Source: Latrodectus hesperus (Eukaryota > Arthropoda > Arachnida > Araneae > Theridiidae). Taken from it: a DNA stretch of 64,000 bases. Made by a program: the position numbers and the translations under genes. The stretch lies in the NCBI GenBank assembly GCA_037975125.1, contig CM075854.1:64225071-64289070 (forward strand), given 5' to 3'. The notes under the pieces are model-generated. The model was not told the DNA's origin. It did no database searches and worked only from the letters and a program-made list of their open reading frames with translations. How positions within the stretch are numbered: position 1 is the first letter of the stretch; each line of letters opens with the position of its first letter. This document shows, in pieces, positions 1 to 12,890 of the stretch.

Positions 1-2399
<2,399 letters not shown>

Positions 2400-2900
2400 G
2401 TTCTCTGTTGCCAATTCCGTTTGTTTGACATCCTTCAGTTAAATACAAGCGGACACAATTCTTCTGCGATTTTTCAGCACATTATATTTTGCGAAGAAAA
2501 GAATGGGTTGAAAATAAAAACTCTTTCATTTATTTTTTTTTATTTTTCATCATCGATTGCCCGCTAAGCTCGTGTTAGAATACAATGTAGGTATGAGAAT
2601 GCATGACATGCCTGTTCCGCACGCCAACTTTAAACCCATTTATCACACTATTCGGCATATGACGTCACAAATACGCCCCTTTACTGTCAATAGCCAATAA
2701 GTTACGGCTTTCTGGTCATTGCTCACGTTTGATGGACAGTCCACAGACCAATTAGATTTTTAGATCCGCCTCCGCATTGTGCTCCCGGCGATGCGTGTCT
2801 GTCACTCACATGACAAGCGAAGTGAAACGGAAGTGATGTCATGGGTTTGTGAAGATCCAATATAATTTGATTCTGAATCTTTTTTCTTTTCTTCCTTAAC
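2400..2900. promoter_or_regulatory. GC-enriched patch with CRE, CCAAT and GC-box motifs; candidate promoter or enhancer
   Basis: Clearly richer in G+C and CpG than its surroundings. It holds a perfect CRE (TGACGTCA, 2660-2667), a CACCC/GC-box-like ACGCCCC just downstream, a CCAAT motif at 2694-2698 and a second CRE-like TGATGTCA near 2833-2840. The first three lie within 40 bp, a spacing common in animal proximal promoters and enhancers. No transcript or open frame attached to it can be recognised; a short frame on the minus strand here has no familiar features. Function is inferred from motifs only. Confidence 0.4.
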
Positions 2901-4060
2901 ACGTCCTCTTTCAACCGATTGTATTGAAAACAAAACTAAAAATTATGCCAATATTTTGTTCCAGGAATATTTATTAGAAACAAATTATACTTTACTATTA
3001 TATTTTGGCTTTTTTAAATATTTTCTTAATTTGACAGATAAGCGTTTGGCATAAAGCAAACAAATTGCATAAAATAATCATTTTGCAGTTAAGTATCCAC
3101 ATCATGTTTTACATATATAAAGTTTCGTTGTTAATTACTATTTTCAAAATTGTTCAACGTTTTTCTCCTTCTTTTTTAATTTAAAAAAAATCGTTGACTA
3201 GACCCGAAAATAAAATGACGATCATAAATAATAAATTACATTAATGATTATTGAATGTTCCACAGTTAAAATTTTTATTGTTACTTTAGCCCATATTTTC
3301 ATATTTTTTATAAATTTACTTTTCATAAAATTGAATTTTTTAAAAAAAATTGTTTATAGCAAGTGTTTCTTTCAGGTTTTACTTTCGAAAATCAGAAATA
3401 TTATTCAACTTTCAATAGTTCAGAATTATTTTTAGCTAAAAGTCTGAATATTTAACTTCTTACTAATTATTTAAATTAATCAAAAATTTATATTTAAATT
3501 TCTCTAAAGATATCAATAAATTAATTTTATAGAGTAATTAAAGGGTACCCCTCCTAGTTTAGGTCAGCAATCATTGAGCTTTATATTATAGTAAAAAATT
3601 TAATATCTAATTTTATATTTAATTTATTTTTGCTGCCTTTTACTAACTCTACTACTAACTCTATAACTCTATAACTTTTGCTAACTCTATAAAGACTCAT
3701 TTTTTTTCAGTGGAATGGCAATGAATTTATATTTGCTAAATTACTTGATTTAATTTTTCATATTTTTATCTGAAATCTTGTATGAGAGCATATTTCGAAT
3801 GAAAATAAATTAAAATTAAATTAAGTGGCTCCATATAGAAGTAGAACAGGTTAAGTATTCATACATCAACATTTACTCAAAAAGTTTTTGATAAGAGTAT
3901 TATGTAGCTAAAAAAAGCTGATTTAGATAAAATGTTCATTTTGGATAAGTAAGAAATTAAATCACAAACATAAAACAATTCTCAGTACGTCTTGATTTTT
4001 ATTTTTTTTTGAAAGAAACATTCTATTAATATCAATAACACGTGTAAATTAATTTAGAAT
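2901..4060. other. AT-rich non-coding DNA
   Basis: No gene visible. It includes the second copy of a weak dispersed repeat (about 3489-3572, with the small palindrome GGGTACCC) and a short imperfect run of ACTCTA/AACTCTAT units near 3645-3690. Confidence 0.6.
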
Positions 4061-4068
4061 TCTTAAAA

Positions 4069-4109
4069 TTTTTTGACAATTCGAAAATTGAATTCGAATT
4101 GTTAAAAAG
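4069..4109. repeat. Fold-back hairpin, 17-bp stem
   Basis: Perfect arms ACAATTCGAA (4076-4085) and TTCGAATTGT (4093-4102) enclose a 7-base loop. The stem extends outward to about 17 pairs if two G-T pairs are allowed. GAATTC sits outside both arms. It could be a small structured RNA, a fold-back remnant or chance in AT-rich DNA. Confidence 0.6.
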
Positions 4110-4210
4110 AATTCAAATAACATCGAAGACAACTTAAGAACAATAGATACAAGCTGTTGCTATGCATTCAATTTTAAATAGATTTGATGACTAATTCATC
4201 ATTTAAAATC

Positions 4211-4256
4211 AGGAATTATTATCAGATGACATAAACCTCATCTGATAATAATTCCT
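4211..4256. repeat. Perfect 19-bp inverted repeat, 8-base loop
   Basis: The arms 4211-4229 (AGGAATTATTATCAGATGA) and 4238-4256 are exact reverse complements. Beyond two mismatches, eight further pairs (ATTTAAAA against TTTTAAAT) extend the stem. The size is compatible with a small-RNA precursor or a short fold-back element; no expression evidence is available. Confidence 0.8.
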
Positions 4257-4289
4257 ATTTTTAAATTGAACGATTCCTTTATTTTAACT

Positions 4290-4960
4290 TTCAAAATTAA
4301 TACCGAAAACACAACAAAAAAATGTAATTATCTTAATATTTTATGATTTGATTAATTCGAAAAAGATTCAAGGTCAGGGAATAATAACTGTTGGTATATA
4401 AACTGTTGCCCATGAAAATTTTCGGTAGAATTCTAGTCAGCTTCTGATTAATTTTCTCTTTAAATTAAGCAATTTTTAATATATTCTATCATTATAATAT
4501 GCAGGATTAAAACCAAAAACACGTAAGTTATTTTTATATATATAAAACTTTGTGATGAGATCAATTCGATGAGCCCAAGGTCAATATACTTATTGCTCCT
4601 TGTTTAATTTGAAATCACTTATGTTGCATTTCTAATTAAAAACTAATTTTAATCATCTTATGTTGAACATTTTCATTTAAATTAAACAATGACTTTGTCC
4701 ACAAGCTATACAGGATTAACACCAAAAACATATGAAATCTAATATTATATTGTCGACAAATGATGAAATCAACTCGAAGGTCAAGTGATATCAAAGTGAT
4801 TAGGATAAAAACTTTTAATAAGATTTCATTTTTTAAAAGTTATTAATAGAATACTATAAACTTTCCTATATTCAGACTGATCAATCCGATTAACATAAAA
4901 TACATACTCTGCTTAAAATCTTTGATTATATGAATAATTTCCTTCGTGATTTTGTTGTCA
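4290..4960. repeat. Degenerate tandem repeat, period about 209 bp, three copies plus a partial fourth
   Basis: Two anchors recur in order. The first, an ACCRAAAACA block, is at about 4302, 4512 and 4721, with a weaker match near 4893. The second, a TCAATTCGA-like block followed by AAGGTCA, has AAGGTCA at 4370-4376, 4577-4583 and 4787-4793. The spacings are 207-210 bp. The copies are strongly diverged between the anchors. AAGGTCA is also the extended half-site of monomeric nuclear receptors, so each copy carries one potential site. It is either an old satellite-like tandem or a triplicated regulatory unit. Confidence 0.55.
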
Positions 4961-5908
4961 TAAGTTAAAAAAAATTCCATTTTCAACAAAACAATTAGTA
5001 AAAAGATTTATAAGTCTTGAATAAGCAATATAAAAAATAACTAATAGTAAGCAAATATTTTTTCTTAATAGCGAAGACTAAATTTGTCTTACGAGTCTTT
5101 TAATTACCTTAACGTTATAAGTGGCTCCTTTCTTAAATCACTAAAATGAAGCAAATCGTACGGGATTTAACAAACTGATAACGCTAAGAGTATGATAAAC
5201 CGGCATAAATATTTATCAGTATGTAATAGTCGAATCGCGTGATAACATGTTAAACTACCAATATCCGATTAGCTGACATTGAACGTAGATTCTATTTTAG
5301 TAAAAAAAAAAAAAACTGAATTAAAAAAAATGGAGAAACGTATTTTGATACTTGGACGGATACTACATACACCCCATTAATGGACGTGTAAAAAGTATTA
5401 AAAAATAAAGGAGCTCAATATAATTTTTTTTTATCTTAGCGTTATTTCGAAATTTTGGAATGCGTGTTCCAATCAAAGAGAATATATGAATATCAAAATT
5501 TTAATTCGTCGAATATTTAAAATAAGTACTAATGATGTAAAATGCGGTTGAATAATTCAGTATAAAAAAATAACTTTAAGTAAGTACATCATGAGATGGG
5601 ATCATAAAAAAATGTTTTCTTTTTTATGTTGATAGCTTTTATAAGCATTTTATCAATGCAAATTAAAAAATAGAAAATATTTTCTGATACTGGATTCTTT
5701 TGTTACTTTAAAGAAAGAAGACTTTTTTGGTGAGCTTCGATAATTTATTTAATTAGTGTTGGTTAGTTTAAAATGAAAACACACACACAGGTTTTTTAGT
5801 TTACCGAAAAATTCATAAAAAATATTTTACTGATGATTAGTTTATTATTCGTTTTCTGTTATAAGAGACGAAAGATATGCAAGCGTTGAATATGAAAAGA
5901 CGACAGAA
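4961..5908. other. AT-rich non-coding DNA
   Basis: I see no coding potential, RNA gene or strong repeat here. Confidence 0.6.
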
Positions 5909-5920
5909 CGCGCTCGCGCG
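5909..5920. other. CpG burst CGCGCTCGCGCG
   Basis: Five CpGs in 12 bases in a background where CpG is scarce, followed by an octamer-like ATTTGCAT at 5928-5935. The alternating purine/pyrimidine run could adopt Z-DNA or be a dense unmethylated CpG site. No gene is attached. Confidence 0.5.
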
Positions 5921-5935
5921 AATATTAATTTGCAT

Positions 5936-6590
5936 TCTTCTGAATTTCCCAGTTTAAATATTTCCTCGTAACGAAAGTAAGTTAAATCTTATTACTGATA
6001 TAATTTTTATTAAATTTATTTATATAACTGCATATTATCTGAAATATAATACATTATATACAATTTAAATTATAAATTTATAGACAGTGATGTCTATCAT
6101 GAATACATTTTCGAAATTCTACAGTTAAATAAATTCTTAATTTTTCATTTATATTTTAATGTAAAATTTTATGATTTTGTTATTAAAGAAATGTAGAACT
6201 ATTTTAATGTAAAATATATACTGCACAAAAAAGATTATTATAATTATATTATTTAACTTAAATTCAGTTTTACAAGTCAATTTTGAAAAAGAAAGCATAA
6301 GATTTTAAATTAAGTTTACTATACATGTCAATAAGAGGAAATTTAAAGAAAATTATAAATATCAACAGAATGAAAAGAAAATATCTTACATTTGTAAAGG
6401 AATATGTTACTGGGAAAATCTTTGTAGATTTCTTTTACTTTTAATTTGGCTATCATTGCTTACCTTAATTCTTCACCTTTTTGTCTTTTAATTATTGTTT
6501 TGAACTTTAGAGATTTACAGAGAGAAATCCTTTAATAATAACTTTTACTATTATTAGGAGATTAAAAGTAAATACTAATAATAACTTTTA
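5936..6590. other. AT-rich non-coding DNA
   Basis: No gene seen. A direct repeat of TAATAATAACTTTTA occurs at about 6533 and 6576, with an inverted TATTATTAG/CTAATAATA pair between the copies. Confidence 0.55.
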
Positions 6591-7200
6591 TAAAATATTC
6601 CAAAACCACTTCGAATCTTATCCTTCACAATTATTTTAATAATACTGTAATACGTTTGTAACAGCTGTTGCAAAACGTCGTACGGCTTTATGTTTTTCTT
6701 TCGTTCTAGGAAAAAACCTAATAATTTCCATTCTGTTCTGTTGAGCAAATAGATTGAACTGAACTGGAAGTAAGCTGCTGCGCACGACATTGATTCATTA
6801 ATCGGAATTTCATGTTCCAACAATGAATAAAGCTGTCAAATCCTCGAAAAAGTGAGAAACATGTCATCCAATAAAATATTCTTGGATTTGACTTGTTTCT
6901 GAAGTTGGTAATGGAGTGAGAATTCAAGCATTGTTTCAAAAGTTGTGCGTGCTTGCACTGTCCTGCACCGTTGAATCCAATAATTCGACCGGTTCTCTAT
7001 TCTCAGCTGGATGTAACTTCAATGAAAAAGAAATTTGCAATTTATTCTTTTTTATTATTTGTATAGTTTCCTCAGGTACTTGCCGATCCGAAGCTCAGCC
7101 AAGGGCAGAAATTAAGCATTGTTTTGTCGCTTTTGCCTTAGAAGCAGCTTCTTTGGGAGGAAAGGCTTAAAGATTTTGCATTACAATGGACAGTGAAGCA
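6591..7200. promoter_or_regulatory. Moderately GC-enriched patch with an E-box palindrome; candidate regulatory DNA
   Basis: More complex and GC-richer than its flanks. It contains the 10-bp palindrome AACAGCTGTT (6660-6669), a classical bHLH E-box. Short open frames exist on both strands (up to about 84 codons), but they overlap each other, have no recognisable domain and are what a GC-richer patch gives by chance. A TE remnant cannot be excluded. Confidence 0.3.
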
Positions 7201-7845
7201 ACGTTAATCAAGGAAGGAACTTTATCCGTAAGATAGAATCACAAAAGTCATTTTTTCCCACTGAAACTTCTGTGAAGTTCTATGCAAGAAGAAATTCATT
7301 ATTTCAGCAATATTCTCCAAATGAGGTCTTAATATGTGAAATTAATAACGAATAGAGATTAAATTGGGAGTTATTGTAAAAATCAAAGGAACAAACACTC
7401 TGCCATAGTTAGCAGAATTTTAGATTTGCTCTGCCATACATAGCAATATTCTATTCCAATATTTTATCTTCTTCACTACTCTACCTTTCTCGTCACTGTC
7501 CCACCATCCTCATCAATACATTCAATACCTTGGCAATAGTCTGTCCCTCTTATGAAAAATATAGAATATTCTGCTCATAAATTGCTTCTTACATTGGAAA
7601 AATTAATTTATTTGAAAATATTTGCATCATATTTTTATGTGTGAATAAAATGATGAAGTGAATTGGATTTCTCAAAAAAAAATCGTATTAATATGAAAAA
7701 AAAAAAAAACTGTTTGAACCCCATTTCGGATAAGTCAGTTTATGCCTCATCATGACAAAGTGATAAGACAGCTCTTTGGAATTTAAATATCCCGCAATCG
7801 ATTTTGCCCATGTTGAGAGAGTTTGACTTGTTGAGTTGAATCTTT
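7201..7845. other. AT-rich non-coding DNA
   Basis: No supported gene. Homopolymer A runs near 7676-7710. Confidence 0.55.
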
Positions 7846-7847
7846 GT

Positions 7848-7901
7848 GAAAAAGGTAGAAATGCAACCTCTGGAGTTGAATGTTGCGTTTCTACCTTCTT
7901 C
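7848..7901. ncRNA. Candidate hairpin RNA (microRNA-like), unproven
   Basis: Arms 7852-7867 (AAGGTAGAAATGCAAC) and 7882-7897 (GTTGCGTTTCTACCTT) pair over 16 positions with a single G-T pair. After one mismatch three more pairs extend the stem, and the loop has 14 bases. The stem has mixed base composition, unlike most AT-only palindromes here, so chance is less likely. Length and loop fit an animal microRNA precursor, but neither arm matches a microRNA I recognise and either strand could be the transcript. GAGTTGAAT occurs both 5' of the stem and in the loop. Confidence 0.3.
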
Positions 7902-8154
7902 CTACACGTGCTTAGGAGTGGTGCTTAGGAATTTTCTTGGATTCTTTTCTTGCAATTTTCTTGGTTTTTCTTTCCATTTTATTTATATAAAATCTATCAA
8001 ATAAGATATTTGCATTCACCGTAATCATTTCGATTAGCATGTAAATTGCTGTTATGCTTCAATCTACAGTAAATCATATTAACATTTAATCTAAACTGTT
8101 AAGTTCATTAGCAATAACAATAAGAGGGCAGTGATATTCTTAAATCTATAGCTC

Positions 8155-8232
8155 AGTCCAAGGTATCTGATGAAGGATGATCCATTAAGTAATAAGTATG
8201 TACTACTTCATCAGAAATTTTTACCTTAGACT
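8155..8232. repeat. Fold-back hairpin with a 6-base bulge
   Basis: Arm 8155-8175 (AGTCCAAGGTA then TCTGATGAAG) pairs with 8206-8232, which carries the complementary blocks with one mismatch and six extra bases between them. The loop is 30 bases. It may be a small-RNA-type hairpin or a decayed fold-back element. Confidence 0.6.
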
Positions 8233-8234
8233 AC

Positions 8235-8950
8235 TAAGATGAGAGTCAATGAATTTTAAAAAACAGAGATACTTTTTTTATCCTTTAAATTTTGTGATTT
8301 GACACTAACAATTAATTTAAAATTTCACATAAAAAATCAATAACTTAAAGCCACATTCTCACAGGCAAAAAAATATACTTGATAGATTATTTGAACAATT
8401 TCAGCACGTTATCCTTAAAGATACTATTGGGATTTATTATAATCAACCGAAGTGCTATACTCTAACCAGTAAGACTAGTTCTTTAGAGAGGAAAATTACA
8501 CTGAAAGCTGCCAAGTTTCATTCTAAAGAAAATGTGCAGCATAATAATTTTAGCTATAATCTTCAACATAGCAAACTTTTCATTGAGAATTTGTTATGCA
8601 ACTGAAAATTTATACATGAGAATCCAGAAATTAAGAATAATTAATTTTCAAATAATTCTTAAATGAAAAAAATACTTAGAAATTAATCATTCTTAATTCA
8701 GGAACTAGTAGTTAACTAAGAATAATTAATTTTCTCTGCCTGTTTATTATGCAGTTTCTTAATAAAGTATAGATATCTAGTCCAAAAATACTTAATTCGC
8801 CAAAGTTTATACTTTGCCTCAAACTATTTATGAAATAAAGAAAAGGTTACTTGTAAAAAGGGGATAATGATGTGTTTATAGCTTTTAGTATCATCGAGTA
8901 AAATATACATTGTACTTAGGATTGATTAAGACTCTAATCTGTTTTAAAGT
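8235..8950. other. AT-rich non-coding DNA
   Basis: Apart from the inverted/direct repeat at 8629-8734, nothing is recognisable. Confidence 0.55.
8629..8734. repeat. Inverted repeat with a third direct copy
   Basis: 8629-8649 and 8679-8698 are inverted copies (about 20 bp, one mismatch plus one indel). The core AAGAATAATTAATTTTC occurs again as a direct copy at 8718-8734. Three copies of one word in about 100 bp suggests local duplication and inversion. Confidence 0.6.
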
Positions 8951-9760
8951 TATAATGATAAAGAACGATTAACTGGCCATTAGGGAAGGTGTAATCAGGC
9001 TAAACACATCTTTTCCCAATCGTTCAGTCTCCGCATTGGTAGAATGCGTCGCGACAGTTGTCCAAAAAATAAATAAATAAATAAAACACAAAGGTATGAG
9101 AGCCCTCAATGCAACTAAGAGGGAGTCGATTCTTATAAAACGGGAAGCGGCGCGAAGGTAAGAGGCAGTAAGGGAAAAGGGAGGGTTGGCAAATTCAGCC
9201 AAGCGACACTATTACAGGCCTGTTTGATTATTCATAATTCTCAGCCACCCCAAAACTGCATTTCTGATTGGCCAACTGGAAAAGCTTTCGTGCATATAGT
9301 TTGAGTCCGGCTGGGTATTGCCACGGTTTCGGATAAAGGCGAGAGTGGGGAGTAGGGCTGGGGAAAGGCATCGTTAAAGGATTGTTGGCCCCCTCACCCT
9401 TCCAATGCTGTTATTCATTAGCTTGCGAGCGGAAATGGCTTGCTGCAATTAAGGCCTATCCGAATTTCAAAATGGCCGATTATGGAGAGTAAACTTAATG
9501 AATAGCATGGGGCTTGGGGAGGGGGGTCCATAAAAGAATGAGATGGCAGGAACGATCATTTAACTGAGAAAGCACTCGAATCCCCTTTGTTGGTGGAATT
9601 GCTCGGGACACCATATCTTTTGCCGATAAACTATGACTGTACCTGAGAAAGACTGCGGAGATTATTAAAGAGAAATAAATTCCATGGCCCTTAACCTTCG
9701 AGATAAAGATCCCTTTCTGCATTCATTTAGGTTAAATATAGGGATGGAGACGACAGATAC
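8951..9760. promoter_or_regulatory. Large GC-rich patch; candidate enhancer or promoter
   Basis: About 800 bp with far higher G+C than background, especially 9180-9560. Motifs include TTGGCCAA (9268-9275, overlapping a reversed CCAAT), ATTA/TAAT homeodomain cores near 9415-9450, and AAAATGGCCGA (YY1/Pho-type GCCAT core) near 9469. A short (AAAT)n run lies at 9066-9085. Short open frames on the minus strand show no recognised domain. It is the longest GC-rich patch of the left third and my best candidate there for conserved regulatory DNA. Confidence 0.4.
9066..9085. repeat. (AAAT)n short microsatellite
   Basis: Four to five AAAT units inside an otherwise GC-richer patch. Confidence 0.85.
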
Positions 9761-11240
9761 ACGTGAATATAGTTCATGTTGAGATACACTTAATGAACAA
9801 ATGCATTTCATTTTCGAAGCAATGGGAAGCACCAGGGACTTTTTAATAAGTTTTTAAAAATGATATGTTTATTAAGTTTGAGATAAATAATTCAAAGCAC
9901 TATTAAATCTAGATTTTTTTGTTAATAATTTGTGTAAATTCAACAATTTGAAATAAATTATGTAGAAACGGAGAATAAATTATGCGCTTTAAATCTTTTG
10001 AGTTTTATCTTAGCAGTGTTATATAGTTTTTTTCAAGCACTGCTAACTTTAATTTGCAATTCTACTGCAAACTGATTAGTGCTCCGGATATCCGTTCAAC
10101 TGTTCATGGATTCATAACTCCCAATCCCGTCACAGATTCTTGTCATCCTTCAATTTTCCCCTGGGGACAAAAAGTGACAGTGAAATTATGATAATTTTTA
10201 ACTTTCAATCAACTTTGTTTGTAAAAATTAAATCGTTTGTAAATCGCTTGTAAAAATTAGAAATGGCGTACATGTTGAAATTGCTGCAATGAATCCTTCA
10301 ATACTGCTTTTTTTTAAACGAGTTTAAAAACCAAAAATACCCCCAAAAAATTTTTTTTGTTAAATAATTTGAATCACTTCTAAATTATAAGAAATTGATA
10401 CTAGATATAATCACATGTTTTTTAATTAAAAATAACTTCATGGTATACCAGAATTATAAATAGTTTTCAATGAAGTTAGCATGCTTTGTGTATATAATAA
10501 TTTTGCGGATATTTTTAATTACTAAAAAATACCTCATATCCCCTGAAAATTTTACAATTTTTCAAAAAAATATTCCTCTGTATTATTTGAATATTTATAA
10601 GTATATTATAATATAAGAATCTCATCTGTAATTATTATAAGGTTGTGTTGAAATTTTAAAATACTTAAAAATATTTCCAGCATATTAATTAGTTACATTA
10701 AATAAAGTTTCACGCATTATTTAATTGAAGAAATATTTTTTTCGTTACTTTTATATAAATGCATTATTTAAAACTTATGTAATATTTATGTTATTACACT
10801 TTTATTGCTTCTATAAATAATCATTAGGGAATACCTTCCACTATAAACAATTTTAAAAAATATATAATTTTATTAAGCATTAAGGCATACCTAACACATT
10901 TCTTATTAGAAATTGACTTATTAAACATACTTATAATCATTCGCTCTACTATATTTATATAATTAATATGTGAAGCCCAATATACTACTTTTCTCTGGCA
11001 TATTTTTATACTGATGTACAATTAACACAGAATAAAAAAGGAGATATGCATTACATTAGTATTATATTTGTATGGTTATAAATATCAGTATCAGAAGTGT
11101 ATAGATTATGATTTTGTAAATCACTATTATTTTAATTCGAATAAATTAGATTTTGTTTAAAATTTTTTTATCTCCAAATTGATTTAAATGATTTCAGTAA
11201 GCAAATATTATTAAACTTCTTTCATAGTATTAAACAAATA
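9761..11240. other. AT-rich non-coding DNA
   Basis: No gene seen. A small GC-richer spot at about 10080-10170 has the palindromes CGGATATCCG and TCCCCTGGGGA. Confidence 0.55.
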
Positions 11241-11249
11241 TTTATTCTA

Positions 11250-11625
11250 TATTACCCGTTACTTGCTGGAACGCTGCAAAATTCCTTTTAAAGCAATTTT
11301 GCATGTTCCTCACGTACTGAAGTCCTCAAGCGGAGAAAAGTATCTGATTTACGATAAGACAATAGTATTTATTCTACAAAATACTCGAGTTACGAGTGCC
11401 ATTGATACTCCAATCACAAGAGCTTAAGAAGTGAGGAGAAATTAAGATTGTAGTACGGGAACTGAATATTAAATAATCGACGTGACTGCGAAGCACGTAC
11501 GCTAAGTGAACTGAATCAGTTCTTTACATTTTTTTTAGAATAGATGTTACTGCAGAACTGTCTTCAAATGACTCGAAGTGAGATGAGTTATCTTTTCTAT
11601 TTATGCTGAGTTACATTCTGTTTTA
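11250..11625. promoter_or_regulatory. Moderately GC-enriched patch; candidate regulatory DNA
   Basis: Holds several short palindromic motifs: TGCAAAATT/AATTTTGCA near 11275-11305 and GAACTGAATCAGTTC at 11508-11522 (7-bp perfect arms around one base). No open frame or splice pattern that I can support. Confidence 0.3.
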
Positions 11626-12104
11626 CCTGATGATCAATCAATGCATATATAACTGAAATGACGCTGAATACTTTATGTTGATAATTCTAAAACTTGTCTT
11701 CTCTGTTTATATTGAATCATTTTTTAATCATAAAATCTTATCAATTAAGAGTATTAGAGAGAATCATATAAGTTATATTTTATAATGAGCGAAATATATT
11801 TATAATACATTTGTATTTATTTTTAAGAACGATTTGAATTCAGTATCCAAAGTTTCTTGTCTTTTTTAATTAATTTTTTTCACCTAAAGGAAACAAACAT
11901 CTAGATAAATAATGCATCATAAAATTAGATCACTTTATATTTACTTAATATGTGACTTATACTTTTAGATACCCACAGAATAAATAAAGATTTTCTTGCA
12001 AAATTTTATATCTATATTTTTAAGAATTTCGGAGATATAGTATTTATAATTTTTTACATATTTTATGTAAATTAATGTGTTTTATAAATTACTGCTTGTT
12101 CAAA

Positions 12105-12106
<2 letters not shown>
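11626..12106. other. AT-rich non-coding DNA
   Basis: Nothing recognisable. Confidence 0.55.

Positions 12107-12138
<32 letters not shown>
12107..12138. repeat. (AT)n microsatellite, about 32 bp
   Basis: Uninterrupted AT array, short compared with the others in the window. It lies about 100 bp left of a CpG-rich island. Confidence 0.95.
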
Positions 12139-12140
<2 letters not shown>

Positions 12141-12229
12141 AAAATTTCGAGTTCTGCTTATAGTTTTAATATGGGGCATGAATATTAAATTTAAAAAAAT
12201 GGTTCTCTTTCTGACATAACTATACTATT

Positions 12230-12890
12230 CAAGAGCCGATGACAAGGACTTTGATAAACGAAAGCTTTTCTTTCGCGTGTGAGGCTAACATCCGAAAATT
12301 GTGTCGGTGTCCGCATCGAAACACAACTTGTATTTGTCGCCCTTGTGTAAGCGCTTTGCTCTCCGCAACAAATGTGTATACTTCGCGACTAAATCGCTCA
12401 CGTAACTCTCATATCGCTTCGTGCGTGCGTGCATGACTTGCGTGGGCTTCACGAGAAAACAGTGTCCGTACGACTCGTGAGACAATGTTAAAAAGTGTGT
12501 AGAAACCTTCATTTTTGTGGGGCGGCGGTCAAGTTGATCACGGCATCCATGTTGGAGAACTTAGGCACACGCACTCGGAGACATTAAAAGTCATAATGGT
12601 CCTATTTCCTTGTAAGGATCCGCAACGGATACACAAACGGAAGCAGCACGTGCTTAAAGAGAGGGCTTCTAAAAGCCCCTCCACTCAAGCCCCTGTAATT
12701 TGGATTATGTAAGTTGAATATGATTTTTTCACGTTATGTATCCGCGTTCTTCCACTCTTTGTCGGGTTCTGAATGAACACGTGACTGTCTGGGCTATATA
12801 GTGTGACCTTTTCTACTGACCAGCCGGAATTCTTTGTAGACATTCTATATTCCGTAGACCCCTAATCCGGAAGTCAGTTATGCATTTATC
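12230..12890. promoter_or_regulatory. CpG-rich island with TATA-like motif and GC stem-loop
   Basis: By hand count 12236-12480 holds about 24 CpGs in 245 bp, more than base composition predicts and unlike any other part of the window. Downstream come GGGGCGG-type sequence (12518-12526), a stem-loop GAGGGCTT/AAGCCCCTC (12661-12681), a TATATAG motif at 12795-12801 in a GC context, and a donor-like GTAAGT at 12709. Open frames on both strands (up to 75 codons) overlap and match no family I know. Possible readings are a promoter or first non-coding exon, a CpG-rich enhancer, or a young insertion of foreign composition. Confidence 0.45.

Noticed and set aside
5928..5935. POU octamer ATTTGCAT as a special signal
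   Set aside because: The same octamer occurs several more times in AT-rich parts (for example near 25608, 48160 and 55420), so on its own it is not informative.
12239..12712. Three open frames on both strands in the CpG island
   Set aside because: They overlap, match no family, and the island's composition explains the absence of stops. Kept as a regulatory candidate.
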